Below, piece by piece: positions 29,165-38,753 of a DNA stretch of 64,000 nucleotides. A program made the position numbers and the translations under genes. The notes below the pieces were generated by a model. The model was not told where the DNA came from. It ran no database searches and saw only the letters and a list, made by a program, of their open reading frames with translations. Position 1 is the stretch's first letter. The number at the start of each line of letters is the position of its first letter. Source of the DNA: Maribacter algicola (GTDB lineage Bacteria; Bacteroidota; Bacteroidia; Flavobacteriales; Flavobacteriaceae); the NCBI RefSeq assembly GCF_003933245.1, contig NZ_QUSX01000001.1, positions 744,001 through 808,000 on the forward strand, given 5' to 3'.

Positions 29165-29941
29165 CTAATTTTCACCCATACGGTATTTGACCAAATCTAC
29201 CTTCACTTTTGGAAATGGTCTTGGAAGCTTTCCTTTTGAAACAACACTTTTAGGCCCTATCCCCTCTGGAATGAATTCTTTGTCCGTTGTTAGTATAAAC
29301 TTATCCATTTCAAAACCATCCTCCCGCATGCTGAACGTCACCTCATGGACCCCTGGGTTTTTAATATCTAAGTATATCGCCATGGGGATTCCACAATGAA
29401 CCTCTTTGGTACGTTGCTTACTACTCCATTTCCATGAATTTTTGCCCTCGCACCATTGCATTCTCTGACCAGTTTCTGGCCATTCGCCATCCAAACCAAC
29501 ATGAATGCCATTGTCTTCAGAACCTGTACTGTAGGCCCTAACCCAAACGTAGTACCGACCAACATTTTCGAAATTCACCTTGTAATGGAGTATCGCCATC
29601 TTGCCCGCCACATTAGAAAAATTTTCTTGGTCTATCAACTTATCTCCATGTGTGGCCCTAGTGTCAGGGAGCAATTCCAGATATGCATTACCACTGGCTC
29701 CCATACAATGTGGGGCATCATCATCCCTTCCAAAGTTGGGCCAAGCTCCCTTACTGAAAATTACCCATTGCCGTTTCTCATGCAAAGATTGTTTGTAGAA
29801 ATGCTCTGCTTCAATAGCTACTATTCCATTTTTTTCTGCAAAGATGACCTTATCACTAATAATCGCGTTGGTTTGTGATGATACATAATTGCTACCTATA
29901 ATTAAAGTAAACATGAAGTGCACTAATTTTACGTATTTCAT
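29165..29941 (-). CDS. GH115 C-terminal-domain-like secreted carbohydrate-binding protein
   Basis: About 258 residues from ATG 29941 (MKYVKLVHFMFTLIIG, a signal peptide); ATG 29968 would add nine residues. The body resembles the C-terminal beta-sandwich of GH115 glucuronidases: IVAIEAEHFYKQ opens it and GVHEVTFSMREDGFEMDKF closes it. No catalytic barrel accompanies it, so it is probably a stand-alone binding module. It follows the acetolactate decarboxylase gene by about 45 nt. No CAGGAT element is nearby, and it is likely the last gene of the preceding minus-strand transcript. The ligand is unknown. Confidence 0.7.
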   Translation of the reverse strand: MKYVKLVHFMFTLIIGSNYVSSQTNAIISDKVIFAEKNGIVAIEAEHFYKQSLHEKRQWVIFSKGAWPNFGRDDDAPHCMGASGNAYLELLPDTRATHGDKLIDQENFSNVAGKMAILHYKVNFENVGRYYVWVRAYSTGSEDNGIHVGLDGEWPETGQRMQWCEGKNSWKWSSKQRTKEVHCGIPMAIYLDIKNPGVHEVTFSMREDGFEMDKFILTTDKEFIPEGIGPKSVVSKGKLPRPFPKVKVDLVKYRMGEN

Positions 29942-29987
29942 GGTGTTAATGTTGTATTTCATTTTCAATTTTGATACTGATTATGAC

Positions 29988-30797
29988 CTATTTCTTTTGA
30001 TACTGAAATTCCTTTTCTAAGGACACATTCAAAAAATCTTTGGAGTCTGGCAGGGTAAAATGATACTCCAAAAGTGGGTCGTACTCGACATCGAGTTCGT
30101 TTGTATTGAATTCCATGACATGGCCTCCAAAAGTTTTGTCATCAGAAATAAAATGAAAATGATAGCCCGCCACATTAATGTTGCCGATAAACTCAGGACA
30201 ATAAAAACCCACCATAGTTCCTTTAACATTCACTCTTTCGAAAACCGGACGTTGGGGAATAAGCTCATCCAAACCTTTTTCAAAAGGTTTTTCTTGTCTG
30301 TAAAGTCCTCCACACTTCATATAACTAAAGTTCCCTTTCACCTTAAAGGAATAAAATTGGTTAAGACTAGGTAGTTGGGAGTTTATTTTAACAATAAGCG
30401 AATCGAAATTGGTCGATTGTAGCTTAAAAGAATCTTCAGGTTCAAAAAAAGCGGCATCAACATAGACAATCAATTCATCATCCAAGGGTACATCCACAAC
30501 TCCATCTTCCCTGATACGATAAGGTACCCCATCCAACATGACAAGCTCACCGTCAAGTTTGGAATAAGATCCCAGTCCTATATCCCCTTTGGTCTTAAGT
30601 TCTTTAACAGTGAGGTCCCCTTCGAACACCTTATTCACAAAACCCCACCAGATATTGTATTGATAGAATGTGTTCTCTTTCTTGGGGTCTGAACTACCAA
30701 CCATTTTGTTTGGTCTAACACAACATATGAGAAGTGTTACCACTCCAAAACATACCATAAAATTCCAAACGCAATTTTTATTTTTTTTATCGCCCAT
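29988..30797 (-). CDS. budA: Alpha-acetolactate decarboxylase, exported lipoprotein-like
   Basis: 269 residues with the whole BudA/AlsD pattern: FYQYNIWWGFVNKVFEGDLT, GDIGLGSYSKLDGELVMLDG, CPEFIGNINVAGYHFHFISD and GGHVMEF. Zinc ligands are His213, His215 and His226, and conserved Glu84 is present. The family converts 2-acetolactate to acetoin. The N-terminus (VTLLICC) is a hydrophobic segment ending in cysteines, so the protein is probably exported, unlike the cytoplasmic enzymes of the acetoin pathway. It lies 2 nt after a DUF1080 tail and before the GH115-C-like gene. No acetolactate synthase is near. The family is clear; the physiological substrate in the periplasm is not. Confidence 0.85.
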   Translation of the reverse strand: MGDKKNKNCVWNFMVCFGVVTLLICCVRPNKMVGSSDPKKENTFYQYNIWWGFVNKVFEGDLTVKELKTKGDIGLGSYSKLDGELVMLDGVPYRIREDGVVDVPLDDELIVYVDAAFFEPEDSFKLQSTNFDSLIVKINSQLPSLNQFYSFKVKGNFSYMKCGGLYRQEKPFEKGLDELIPQRPVFERVNVKGTMVGFYCPEFIGNINVAGYHFHFISDDKTFGGHVMEFNTNELDVEYDPLLEYHFTLPDSKDFLNVSLEKEFQYQKK

Positions 30798-30799
30798 AA

Positions 30800-31147
30800 T
30801 TATTCGTATTTTTTTGTTTCTTCCTTAAGAAACCGCTCCATCGGAACCGGTTCTTCATATTCCTTGATTTCTATATTTCTCCATAAAATTTCTCCAGTTT
30901 CCGCTTCCAAAGCAATTAGTCCTTCTGCACTTCCCAAGTCTGTCGCCAAGTTGACAATTTGACCATTGAATTTATGTATAGCATATTTACTATCCATGAC
31001 AACGATTTCGCTGCTATTCCATTCGCCATCCAGAAAATGGTACCGGGCATCGGCCAATTCCCTGTGCTCTCCCATTTTAAAAGGCTGTTTTGCACCACCT
31101 TCTGACGGAAGTTTAAAGGTTTTGCCGACTTCGTAGTGCCATAGCAT
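30800..31147 (-). pseudogene. C-terminal fragment of a DUF1080 protein
   Basis: 115 codons from ATG 31147 with MLWHYEVGKTF, YHFLDGEWNSSEIVVMDSKY, AIHKFNGQIVNLATDLGSAE and a terminal ILWRNIEIKEYE. These are the last strands of the DUF1080 (PF06439) concanavalin-like fold. The N-terminal half and any signal peptide are absent. The codons just upstream read GEFCAAGV and then a stop (TAA at 31148-31150, minus strand), consistent with the family continuing through a broken frame. It abuts the acetolactate decarboxylase gene. I call it a truncated gene; expression of a short peptide cannot be excluded. Confidence 0.75.
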
Positions 31148-31463
31148 TTAGACTCCTGCTGCACAAAACTCACCTAAATGTTTCTATCTTCTAGGTGGTT
31201 ATACCTAACCTGATATTGTAACCCGATTGGAAAACTTATAGAAGGAAAAAACAGTAACAGTAAAAAAAGGATGTACCTTAATATGGTATATCTTTCATTT
31301 CCGTTGATTTTAAATATGATTTATTATTCTTCGTTACCTAATTAAACTAATAAGTTGAATAGAAGCAGTACTGTTTATTAGGATTACAATGTGAGTAAAG
31401 TATTAACTTACCACACACGCATACATTCTATTTTACGGACAATGTACCGACCTTATCCATTCT
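31148..31463. other. Gap of about 0.3 kb upstream of the DUF1080 fragment
   Basis: This AT-rich stretch probably holds the eroded N-terminal part of the DUF1080 fragment; I could not follow it beyond a few codons. No clear terminator is seen after the GH3 stop at 31464, and no CAGGAT element. Confidence 0.4.
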
Positions 31464-33797
31464 CTACTTCAACCAAAAATTACCCTCCAACTGTATATCA
31501 TTGGATGCTCCACCTATCATTAGCTTGAACTCACCAGGCTCACAAGTTTTTTCCATGTCAATACCTGTAAAGGACAAGTCTTTAGTAGGCTTTATCGTAA
31601 AAAGAACGGTTTTTTCTTCTCCCGGTTCAAGCCAAAGCTTCTTAAATCGAACAAGCAGCTTGTTCGGACGGGTTACCGACGCCACCATATCCCTAAAGTA
31701 CACTTGAACAACCTCAGCCCCAGCTATTTCGCCTGTATTCTTAACCCTTAATCGAAATGTCACCTCTTCGTTTATTTCAAAGCTTTCTTTAGCAATATTC
31801 AAGTCGCTATATGTGAAATTAGTGTATGACAAACCGTGACCAAAGGCAAATACGGGTTGAGTATCTAAATCAACATAATCTTTGTAGAAGCCATTCGCTT
31901 TCTGAGAATAATGAATAGGTATTTGTCCCACTGATGCCGGAAAGCTTATCGCCAACTTACCACTTGGATTATCCTCACCGAATAGTACTCGAGATATGGC
32001 TGAACCATTGGTTTGCCCTAAATAAAAAGTGCTCAGCATGGCATCGGTTTTTTGAACAATTTCAGGTATAGCATAGGGTTTGCCTCCCATTAAAACTATA
32101 ATAATAGGCTTACCTGTAGCGGCTATGCGCATGACCAATTCTTTCTGATTACCCAGTAAATCCAGTGTAGCGCGATCGCCTTTGATACCAACAGCATAAG
32201 CAGCTTCTTTACTTTCCTGTACGGTTCCTCCAATACATACAATAGCTACATCTGAAGCTTTGGCTGCATTCACAGCCTTTTCAATTGACTCATTTTCCTC
32301 CAATAACGAATATTCTGTACAAATATCTTCTTGACCATTATTAGAAAATCGTGCTATTTTGCATCCTTCTTCATAAATTATATTAACCCTATTACCAACC
32401 CGCTCCTTTAAACCTTCCAATATGGAGACAGTATTATCGTTAGGCACAGCATATACACCTAGTTCGTGTGATTTGGCATTAGGGCCTATAACGGCAATCG
32501 TTTTAAGCTTTTTTTCATTGAGCGGTAACAGATTATTCTTGTTCTTAAGAAGAGTGATCGACTCGGTTGCAAGTTGTTCGGCCACTTTCACATGCTCTTC
32601 ACAACCAGACAGTTCTGCGGCCATTTTAGCATCAACATGTGTATTCTCAAAAAGTCCCAACATAAATTTCAACCTTAATATTCGGCCTACACTTCGGTCT
32701 AAATTGCTTAGCAAGGAAGGGTTTTTTTCAATGACCTTTTCTAAACTGCGATAGGCTACACCTGATGGCAAATCAACATCCAATCCAGCATGCAACGCTA
32801 ATGCTGCCGCATCTTCTACCGTTGCCACTACGTGGTGAAACTCTTCAAGTCGCTTAATGTCATTATAATCGGAGACAACTATACCTTTGAAACCCCACTC
32901 ATTTCTCAACAAATCAGTTAATAACCATTTATTTCCATGAGCTGGAACACCGCCAACTTCACAATGTGAAGCCATGATTCCCAGTGCTCCACTTTCCTGA
33001 ATGGCCTCTTTGAAAGGAGGTAGTATTTCATCAATAAATACTTTTTCGTCTATTTCAGTATGGGCAAAATTTCGACCACCAGTCACTTGACCATATCCTG
33101 CAAAGTGCTTAGGCGAGGCAATTATATGTGTCTTCCCAGGATTCCCATTAGTTCCTCCCTGCATTCCAGCAATGGCCGCTTTCGCCATTCGAGTTGTTAA
33201 GTAAGTATCTTCACCATAGGTTTCTTCAATTCGTCCCCAACGAGGATCACGTCCAATATCCAGTACAGGACTGTGAGCTTCATTGGCACCACGTACTCTG
33301 GCCTCTCTACCAATAATGTTGAATGCCTGCTCCACTAACTCCATGTTCCATGAGCAGGCCATCGCCAATGGTGTTGGAAAGACCGTGGAGTTTTTACCCG
33401 CATGTCCGTGAAGGGCTTCACTTCCAACAATAGCAGGAATTCCAAGCCGGGTTTTTTCTTTCAAATACTTTTGAATCCTATTGACAGCAGCTACGCTCTC
33501 TGCAGGCAAATTGTGATCTAACGTATTTTCAACCATTCCAATACCATTAGCTAACTGTTCGTGAATAGTTTGAGATTCTGTAGAAAACCCTTCTTCAAGT
33601 TGAGCCGATATGCGTAAGGATACAGAATTTAGCTGTGCTACTTTCTCCTTAACAGTCATTCTTGACAGTAAATCCTCAACCCTGTCCTCAACAGGTAAAT
33701 TGGAATTCATGTAATCTTGAGCAGCAACATGCGTAGGTACAAAAACGAGGAAAATAAATGTAATAATTGGGTAAAACAATAACTCTATTTCCTTCAT
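31464..33797 (-). CDS. GH3 beta-glycosidase
   Basis: About 777 residues from ATG 33797 (MKEIELLFYPIITFIFLVF, a signal peptide ending VAAQ); ATG 33836 would add 13 residues. It has the complete three-part GH3 architecture. The N-terminal barrel carries the nucleophile Asp310 in GIVVSDYNDI and the substrate-binding KHFAGYGQVTGG. The alpha/beta sandwich domain has SITLLKNKNNLLPL and IAVIGPNA, and the C-terminal fibronectin-III-like domain has VKNTGEIAGAEVVQVYF. GH3 enzymes of this kind release terminal beta-glucose or beta-xylose; xylose would fit ulvan, but this is only suggestive. It begins 47 nt after the GH67-like stop, in one operon with it. Confidence 0.93.
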   Translation of the reverse strand: MKEIELLFYPIITFIFLVFVPTHVAAQDYMNSNLPVEDRVEDLLSRMTVKEKVAQLNSVSLRISAQLEEGFSTESQTIHEQLANGIGMVENTLDHNLPAESVAAVNRIQKYLKEKTRLGIPAIVGSEALHGHAGKNSTVFPTPLAMACSWNMELVEQAFNIIGREARVRGANEAHSPVLDIGRDPRWGRIEETYGEDTYLTTRMAKAAIAGMQGGTNGNPGKTHIIASPKHFAGYGQVTGGRNFAHTEIDEKVFIDEILPPFKEAIQESGALGIMASHCEVGGVPAHGNKWLLTDLLRNEWGFKGIVVSDYNDIKRLEEFHHVVATVEDAAALALHAGLDVDLPSGVAYRSLEKVIEKNPSLLSNLDRSVGRILRLKFMLGLFENTHVDAKMAAELSGCEEHVKVAEQLATESITLLKNKNNLLPLNEKKLKTIAVIGPNAKSHELGVYAVPNDNTVSILEGLKERVGNRVNIIYEEGCKIARFSNNGQEDICTEYSLLEENESIEKAVNAAKASDVAIVCIGGTVQESKEAAYAVGIKGDRATLDLLGNQKELVMRIAATGKPIIIVLMGGKPYAIPEIVQKTDAMLSTFYLGQTNGSAISRVLFGEDNPSGKLAISFPASVGQIPIHYSQKANGFYKDYVDLDTQPVFAFGHGLSYTNFTYSDLNIAKESFEINEEVTFRLRVKNTGEIAGAEVVQVYFRDMVASVTRPNKLLVRFKKLWLEPGEEKTVLFTIKPTKDLSFTGIDMEKTCEPGEFKLMIGGASNDIQLEGNFWLK

Positions 33798-33843
33798 TTT
33801 AATTTTCAATTTAATTTCGTTGATTCTGAACATCATTCAATAA

Positions 33844-36060
33844 TTAATAATCCTTCATGGCTATATCTATATCTTTTTTTACCTGCTCTGTGGTTTTTTC
33901 CCAATCGACATAGCCCACTCGGGTAGTCCATATCGGATTAATATTTTGGCTCATTGCGATATTTACATATGATTTCCAAGCACTTAAAGCCTTTTCCAGC
34001 TGTACCACAGCTTCCTCTTGATAAGTTTTGTTCTTTGTCTCTCTATAGAGGGCAACATTGGTAGCACCAGCTATTTTATAACCATAATACTTGCCCAAAA
34101 GAGCCATTGTTTTTATATCGACAAGCGTCTGGCAAAGCTCTAAGTCATTATCTTGACAACTAAGTTGCCCAATCAATCCAAGGGCCTTATCAGCATGGTT
34201 GTGAAGTTTTTGAGAAACCTGAAATGGGGTCGTTAAATCAGTAGATTCATCCTTAATTATGGTTTGCACAAAATCCGGTATGCTGATATTTCCAGAGTAT
34301 TTATGTACAGGATATGCAATAAAAGTGTTTACATCATGAAACCCGGTTTCATTTAGAGATGTTTTTTGTGCCCGACTTCTACAACCTTCTATATACCATT
34401 TAAAATCCACATCGCCCCAATGAAACCCCGTTGTAACAGGGTAAACCAGGGAAGCCTCTTGCCATGCACTAAAAAGTGTATCGGCATTCACTTTAGGAAA
34501 TTTATCCTGAATCAAAGCCGTAAAGTATTGATTTTTAATATCAGGATTATAACATAAGCGGCCCCAAAGTAACCAATGATACCAATGTTTTTCAACCTCG
34601 AGCTGTCGAGGTTCTTTGGCATCCCTAGTTGTGAACTCCTTGCCCCAAATCCATCCATCGGATCCATAGTACATCCCTTGACTTACATGTTCAGGAATGT
34701 TCATTATAAAACTTCTCACAAAATCAGGTGATCCCCATCGGAAGTAGTAATTACTATCATTCCTTAAAGTCCAAATGGTTTTTAAATCTCCGATGTTCTC
34801 AACAAACCCTTCATGATAAGGTTGCCTAACCGCACTCATTACGTGTGCTTTGGCGTACTTGAAACTGTATATGAAGTCAATGTTTGGTTTCTCGATCAAC
34901 GCTTCAAATTTCTTTTCAATCATTCTTGTATCCGCTTGGTGTTGTCGATGGATAAACTTGAACGAACGTTCTGGCATTTCATCAGCCACCTCCAATAGAC
35001 CTTCACCATATGTTTCATAAATCCAAGTTTCCCGATCATTTAAGGGAATGTTTGGCATATTTTCACCTGCAGTAATTCCTATGCCACCAAGGTCAGGGTA
35101 TGTTTGGAACATTGCCTTTATACTTTGCTTAAAGTAATCCTTGGTTATTTTGTTTCTATAATCGTTTGATATTCCATACTTCCCATCGGTACCATTCACG
35201 AAAATATTCCAAGTAACTACATAAAAGGTAATGTTACGGTTCTTTGCATAAGTCATCACATTCTGCCAGAATTCAATCTTTTTCTCGATGGTAATTTTCT
35301 TTACAATTTCATAATTGTTAACAATTTTCGGGTCATCGAAATCTACTCCGACAAGGTGGTAGTTTTCTTTCCAGTCAGTTGTGGATCGGTGTATATCATC
35401 CAAGGCAACTTCTTCATACTTTGGCACCTTGACCATAGAAGGAAACGGATGTAAGCTCCAGAGTGAAATGAAATTGTACCGATTTCTTGCCATGTGGTCG
35501 ATGTATTTCTTCCAGAAATCAAAATCCCACATCACATCAATATTATTTTGTGCGGCATCACCTGCGTCAGAATAACTAGGAGTTCGAACATCCAAGGGAA
35601 TATTGAATTTTGTTCCCCTCATCTCCATGTATGGATTCTGATTTGTACCATCAATATCATCCAATCCGAATAATTTGATTTTTTCGGTCAGCTCAAGAGT
35701 CCCATACATTAGTCCAGGCTCATCTGCTCCTATCACCCAAACCCTTCCATCATTGTCCAAAGTAATAACGAATCCTTCCGAAACTAACTTGAAGTCGAAC
35801 TGAGGATATTCAATGTCTCGGAAGTTATCCCTAGCCAAGTCTGGTTCTGTTATAAATATGAAGTCTGCTCTTGAATGTTCGGCTTGTCTAATATTGTAAT
35901 TTCTTAGATGAAGCACTTCTCTCAAATCGTTCAAGGCAAACTTGATCATCGGTGAATCCCTTGTACTGAATATGGACACCGTTTGATTGGCTAAAAGGCC
36001 AATCGATAGCATGAAGAAAAATGCAGTTAAAACTGACTTTAAGACTTTACTATTGACCAT
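33844..36060 (-). CDS. GH67/GH20-like putative glycoside hydrolase A
   Basis: 738 residues with a signal peptide (VLTAFFFMLSIGLLA). The N-terminal about 130 residues look like the small alpha/beta domain seen before the barrel in GH20 and GH67 enzymes (GFVITLDNDGRVWVIGADE, GLMYGTLELTEKI). Then comes a TIM barrel (YMEMRGTKFNIPL, MARNRYNFISLWSLH) with a possible catalytic Glu in GIGITAGENMP. A C-terminal helical part contains YHWLLWGRLCYNPD. It shares this order with the protein at 46282-48927, but the two are distant. Neither fits a named family that I can assign with certainty; alpha-glucuronidase-like is the nearest. It lies between the GH3 gene and a nucleoside-hydrolase-like gene, nearly contiguous with both. 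Confidence 0.65.
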   Translation of the reverse strand: MVNSKVLKSVLTAFFFMLSIGLLANQTVSIFSTRDSPMIKFALNDLREVLHLRNYNIRQAEHSRADFIFITEPDLARDNFRDIEYPQFDFKLVSEGFVITLDNDGRVWVIGADEPGLMYGTLELTEKIKLFGLDDIDGTNQNPYMEMRGTKFNIPLDVRTPSYSDAGDAAQNNIDVMWDFDFWKKYIDHMARNRYNFISLWSLHPFPSMVKVPKYEEVALDDIHRSTTDWKENYHLVGVDFDDPKIVNNYEIVKKITIEKKIEFWQNVMTYAKNRNITFYVVTWNIFVNGTDGKYGISNDYRNKITKDYFKQSIKAMFQTYPDLGGIGITAGENMPNIPLNDRETWIYETYGEGLLEVADEMPERSFKFIHRQHQADTRMIEKKFEALIEKPNIDFIYSFKYAKAHVMSAVRQPYHEGFVENIGDLKTIWTLRNDSNYYFRWGSPDFVRSFIMNIPEHVSQGMYYGSDGWIWGKEFTTRDAKEPRQLEVEKHWYHWLLWGRLCYNPDIKNQYFTALIQDKFPKVNADTLFSAWQEASLVYPVTTGFHWGDVDFKWYIEGCRSRAQKTSLNETGFHDVNTFIAYPVHKYSGNISIPDFVQTIIKDESTDLTTPFQVSQKLHNHADKALGLIGQLSCQDNDLELCQTLVDIKTMALLGKYYGYKIAGATNVALYRETKNKTYQEEAVVQLEKALSAWKSYVNIAMSQNINPIWTTRVGYVDWEKTTEQVKKDIDIAMKDY

Positions 36061-36064
36061 AATT

Positions 36065-37549
36065 TTATTGAACGTTTAAAATGACCCTCCTATAATCCAC
36101 CAAAGGCACAATTTCACTCTTATCCCAGACCTCTAGAATCAAATGAATTTCCTTATTCGAAGCATCTCCAGGAACTTTTAGTTTTATCGTATCCGAATTG
36201 TTTTTCTCAATTGGTATATCTTGTCCATAAGGGTTCTTTCCAGCCTCTCCATAAATCCACCAATAATAGCGTAGCTCATCCTGATCCGGGTCAGATGATA
36301 ATGAGGCATCAAACTTTAAAGTCTCACCTGGTTTTACAGTTCGGTATATTATGGCATTGGATTCATCATTGTTTATGACCGCATGCGGATGATGGTTTGC
36401 ATTTTCATAATTTTTTACACACCAATCCATACGGGCCTGAAAATCGTTCCACATGGCCTGCCTCCATGGCCAAACGGGCGTATGTATGTCGTTATATTCT
36501 ATTCCGCTTACCGGATCTGTCCATTTTCCCTTGGCATCGGTATATACTGCCCATGGAAGAAATTGTTCTTCTAATTTCTGAATGGCACCCCACCGTGCAC
36601 GCACATTTTTGATTTTGTCAATCGAATACCTTCCACTCCAACTCCCCCAAGATGTTTCAGAAGGATCTGTGTGTCCTGCCCGTGTTAGCATTAGCCAAGG
36701 AATGGTGCCCCCTCCTTCAATAAAACTAGGTGATTCAGCAGTATGTTCATTAAATGCGCGAATGGGATATAATTTACCGAGAGGCCCATGCCCTTCCCTA
36801 ATATGTTCTTTAGCCCAATCATCCTGCCCTTTTGGTGTATATGGATATGGTTTCCAATTATGTGGCCCCAATTCGTTCACTAACGGCCCACCATAACACT
36901 TAGTTTGATGTATGCCTCTAATCCAATGAATTTCAGGGAATTCGTGATTAATCCAACCACCTGCGTTGTCTTGCGCTGCATTTTCATACACACGCAGCTT
37001 TTTCACAAATTTCATAGTTTCTTCAGGTGTGTGGGTTCTTCTATAGTCAAACAAAGCCTGGGCAAGGGTATTGGAGCCGGCATTGACCACCACAAAGACT
37101 GGTCGGGGGTCATTTTTAGTGACTTCACTAATAATAAACTTTGACCCTTCCGAGGCTTTACCTATCCCCACTCCATCCATTCCATATGCAGGTTGCCCCC
37201 TAAAAACAATCGACCTCAAATATTCTGGGGAAAGCCATCCCTCGGCATGAATTTTCAAATTCTCAAATACCTTCTCATAACCATCGATCAAATGATGAAA
37301 CAATTCCGGTTGGGTAACTCGCTTCGACACATCTGGATGATACGGATTAAGGGCAGCACCGGTTACTGCGATTAATCCTTCAATTTCAATTTCATTTGCA
37401 TACATCAATAAATGTAGCATTTGCTGTTCCTCATCGGGTTCGTTGCCCATATCGGCCAAGACAATCAAACGGTGTTTGTCAGTCTGGGAAGTTAGACTCT
37501 GAGTTGTCAGTACCAAAAGAAGGATAGATAATATTGAGGTTAGTTTCAT
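36065..37549 (-). CDS. DUF1593 / Sde0182-type nucleoside-hydrolase-fold protein
   Basis: About 494 residues from ATG 37549 (MKLTSILSILLLVLTT); ATG 37558 adds three. A signal peptide is followed by a nucleoside-hydrolase-like domain with the acidic loop LADMGNEPDEEQQ, and by VFVVVNAGSNTLAQALFDY. A C-terminal beta-sandwich (residues about 400-494) contains LKFDASLSSDPDQDELRYYW. This is the architecture of proteins annotated as cellulose-binding Sde0182-like. They recur in carbohydrate loci and their enzymatic action, if any, is unknown. It is followed after 4 nt by the GH67-like gene. Confidence 0.8.
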   Translation of the reverse strand: MKLTSILSILLLVLTTQSLTSQTDKHRLIVLADMGNEPDEEQQMLHLLMYANEIEIEGLIAVTGAALNPYHPDVSKRVTQPELFHHLIDGYEKVFENLKIHAEGWLSPEYLRSIVFRGQPAYGMDGVGIGKASEGSKFIISEVTKNDPRPVFVVVNAGSNTLAQALFDYRRTHTPEETMKFVKKLRVYENAAQDNAGGWINHEFPEIHWIRGIHQTKCYGGPLVNELGPHNWKPYPYTPKGQDDWAKEHIREGHGPLGKLYPIRAFNEHTAESPSFIEGGGTIPWLMLTRAGHTDPSETSWGSWSGRYSIDKIKNVRARWGAIQKLEEQFLPWAVYTDAKGKWTDPVSGIEYNDIHTPVWPWRQAMWNDFQARMDWCVKNYENANHHPHAVINNDESNAIIYRTVKPGETLKFDASLSSDPDQDELRYYWWIYGEAGKNPYGQDIPIEKNNSDTIKLKVPGDASNKEIHLILEVWDKSEIVPLVDYRRVILNVQ

Positions 37550-37611
37550 ACCTGTCAACTTTCTGTTTTCTTGTTAGGTGTTGAGATAATTTTTAAATTA
37601 TTCTAATTTGC

Positions 37612-37631
37612 TTGACCTATGTTTAGGTCAA
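37612..37631. repeat. Inverted repeat between the two nucleoside-hydrolase-fold genes
   Basis: TTGACCTA and TAGGTCAA form a perfect 8-bp dyad with a 4-nt centre (TGTT). No U run follows on the minus strand, so it looks more like an operator or RNA processing hairpin than a terminator. Confidence 0.4.
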
Positions 37632-37658
37632 ATGAGGTATAAATCGCCTTTTAAACTA

Positions 37659-38507
37659 TTATTTATTATTCTCCACGTAATTTAAAAGCACCGATTTCAC
37701 ATCTTCCACGGTTCCGGTCTTAAGGCCGCCATTAACATTGGCACCGGTAATCCAATAAAGCACCATGCCTGCATCTGAACAATCCCATTTTCCTTTTTGG
37801 AACTCTACCACATCGTCCACTTCCGCAATTTTACCAATTAACCAGAGCCATTGAATACGTGGATCTGTGTGATCCCTTGCCCAATGCCATTTATCAAGAT
37901 CTACCTTTAAATCAACGTTTTGGTCGGGGATTCGAACTTCTTCAATTCCAAATGCAAGTATTTCTTCCCATTTGTAGAAATCACCGGCCTCGTCATTGGC
38001 CGGGTGATGGGTTACCAACTTCACATATTTATGCTTTTCTCTTTTTGAAGCTTCGAGAGCAAACCCAATGATATCGGGCTCCCCAGCCTCAATTATCCAT
38101 AAGGGATTGTCTATCGTTGAAGCGTTTATGGCATCTCGCAAATCATTTATGGTTTCTTCGAGTTCCCATTTCGCATCCAAAAACTTAAATTTCTCATAAC
38201 CGCCCCATCTCCTGGCGGTAACGTCACAACTGGTTTGCATAAGAGCATGCCGTTCCCGTTCTGCAGCTTCTGATATTCTATCAACCCTAATGAGGTCGCA
38301 ACTATGGGAATAATGAACCAGACGATTCTCCAGTCCGGCGGCACGTAAAAGAGCAATTGAAATAGCCGTTCCCCCCAAGTCGTCCGGATCTGGTGAATTT
38401 CCATCCGCAATTATTGCAACACGACCATTAGGGGCATTAATCTTTACTTGTGCATTAACGGAATGAAATAGTGCAATTGCAATCAATATCAATAAGATTC
38501 TTTTCAT
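37659..38507 (-). CDS. Secreted nucleoside-hydrolase-fold protein
   Basis: About 282 residues from ATG 38507 (MKRILLILIAIALFHSVNAQ, a clean signal peptide); ATG 38543 would add 12. The acidic loop IIADGNSPDPDDLGG near the N-terminus matches the metal-binding nucleotide-ribose pocket of the nucleoside-hydrolase superfamily. PLWIIEAGEPDIIGFAL and KYVKLVTHHPANDE follow the core strands. Its neighbour at 36065-37549 has a related fold but a different length and loop. The substrate is unknown; an N- or O-glycoside of a carbohydrate is plausible. A CAGGAT element lies 158 nt upstream of the start. Confidence 0.7.
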   Translation of the reverse strand: MKRILLILIAIALFHSVNAQVKINAPNGRVAIIADGNSPDPDDLGGTAISIALLRAAGLENRLVHYSHSCDLIRVDRISEAAERERHALMQTSCDVTARRWGGYEKFKFLDAKWELEETINDLRDAINASTIDNPLWIIEAGEPDIIGFALEASKREKHKYVKLVTHHPANDEAGDFYKWEEILAFGIEEVRIPDQNVDLKVDLDKWHWARDHTDPRIQWLWLIGKIAEVDDVVEFQKGKWDCSDAGMVLYWITGANVNGGLKTGTVEDVKSVLLNYVENNK

Positions 38508-38664
38508 CAAAAAATATTTTATATTATAATAAATAGCAGTCAATTGAGATAAGCCCCAATGAGCCGATTCTATAAACCGATTCTCATTTTAAATTTCTAC
38601 AATTTCATTATCCATAAAATCTTTTGAATAATGTAGATGGGGTATTTACTTTATATCGACATTT

Positions 38665-38707
38665 TGAAACTATAATTTTAACCTTCTATTTTCATCCTGC
38701 ACCTTCA
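38665..38707 (-). promoter_or_regulatory. CAGGAT promoter element, site 5 (nucleoside-hydrolase-fold operon)
   Basis: On the minus strand TGAAGGTGCAGGAT (38707-38694) is followed after 21 nt by TAGTTTCA (38672-38665), a weaker -7 box. It would drive 38507 and the genes beyond with a leader of roughly 150 nt. Confidence 0.5.
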
Positions 38708-38753
38708 GGGTTTTATTTCTCTGCGTGTTAACTTTCATCCTAAATTTTTTAAA

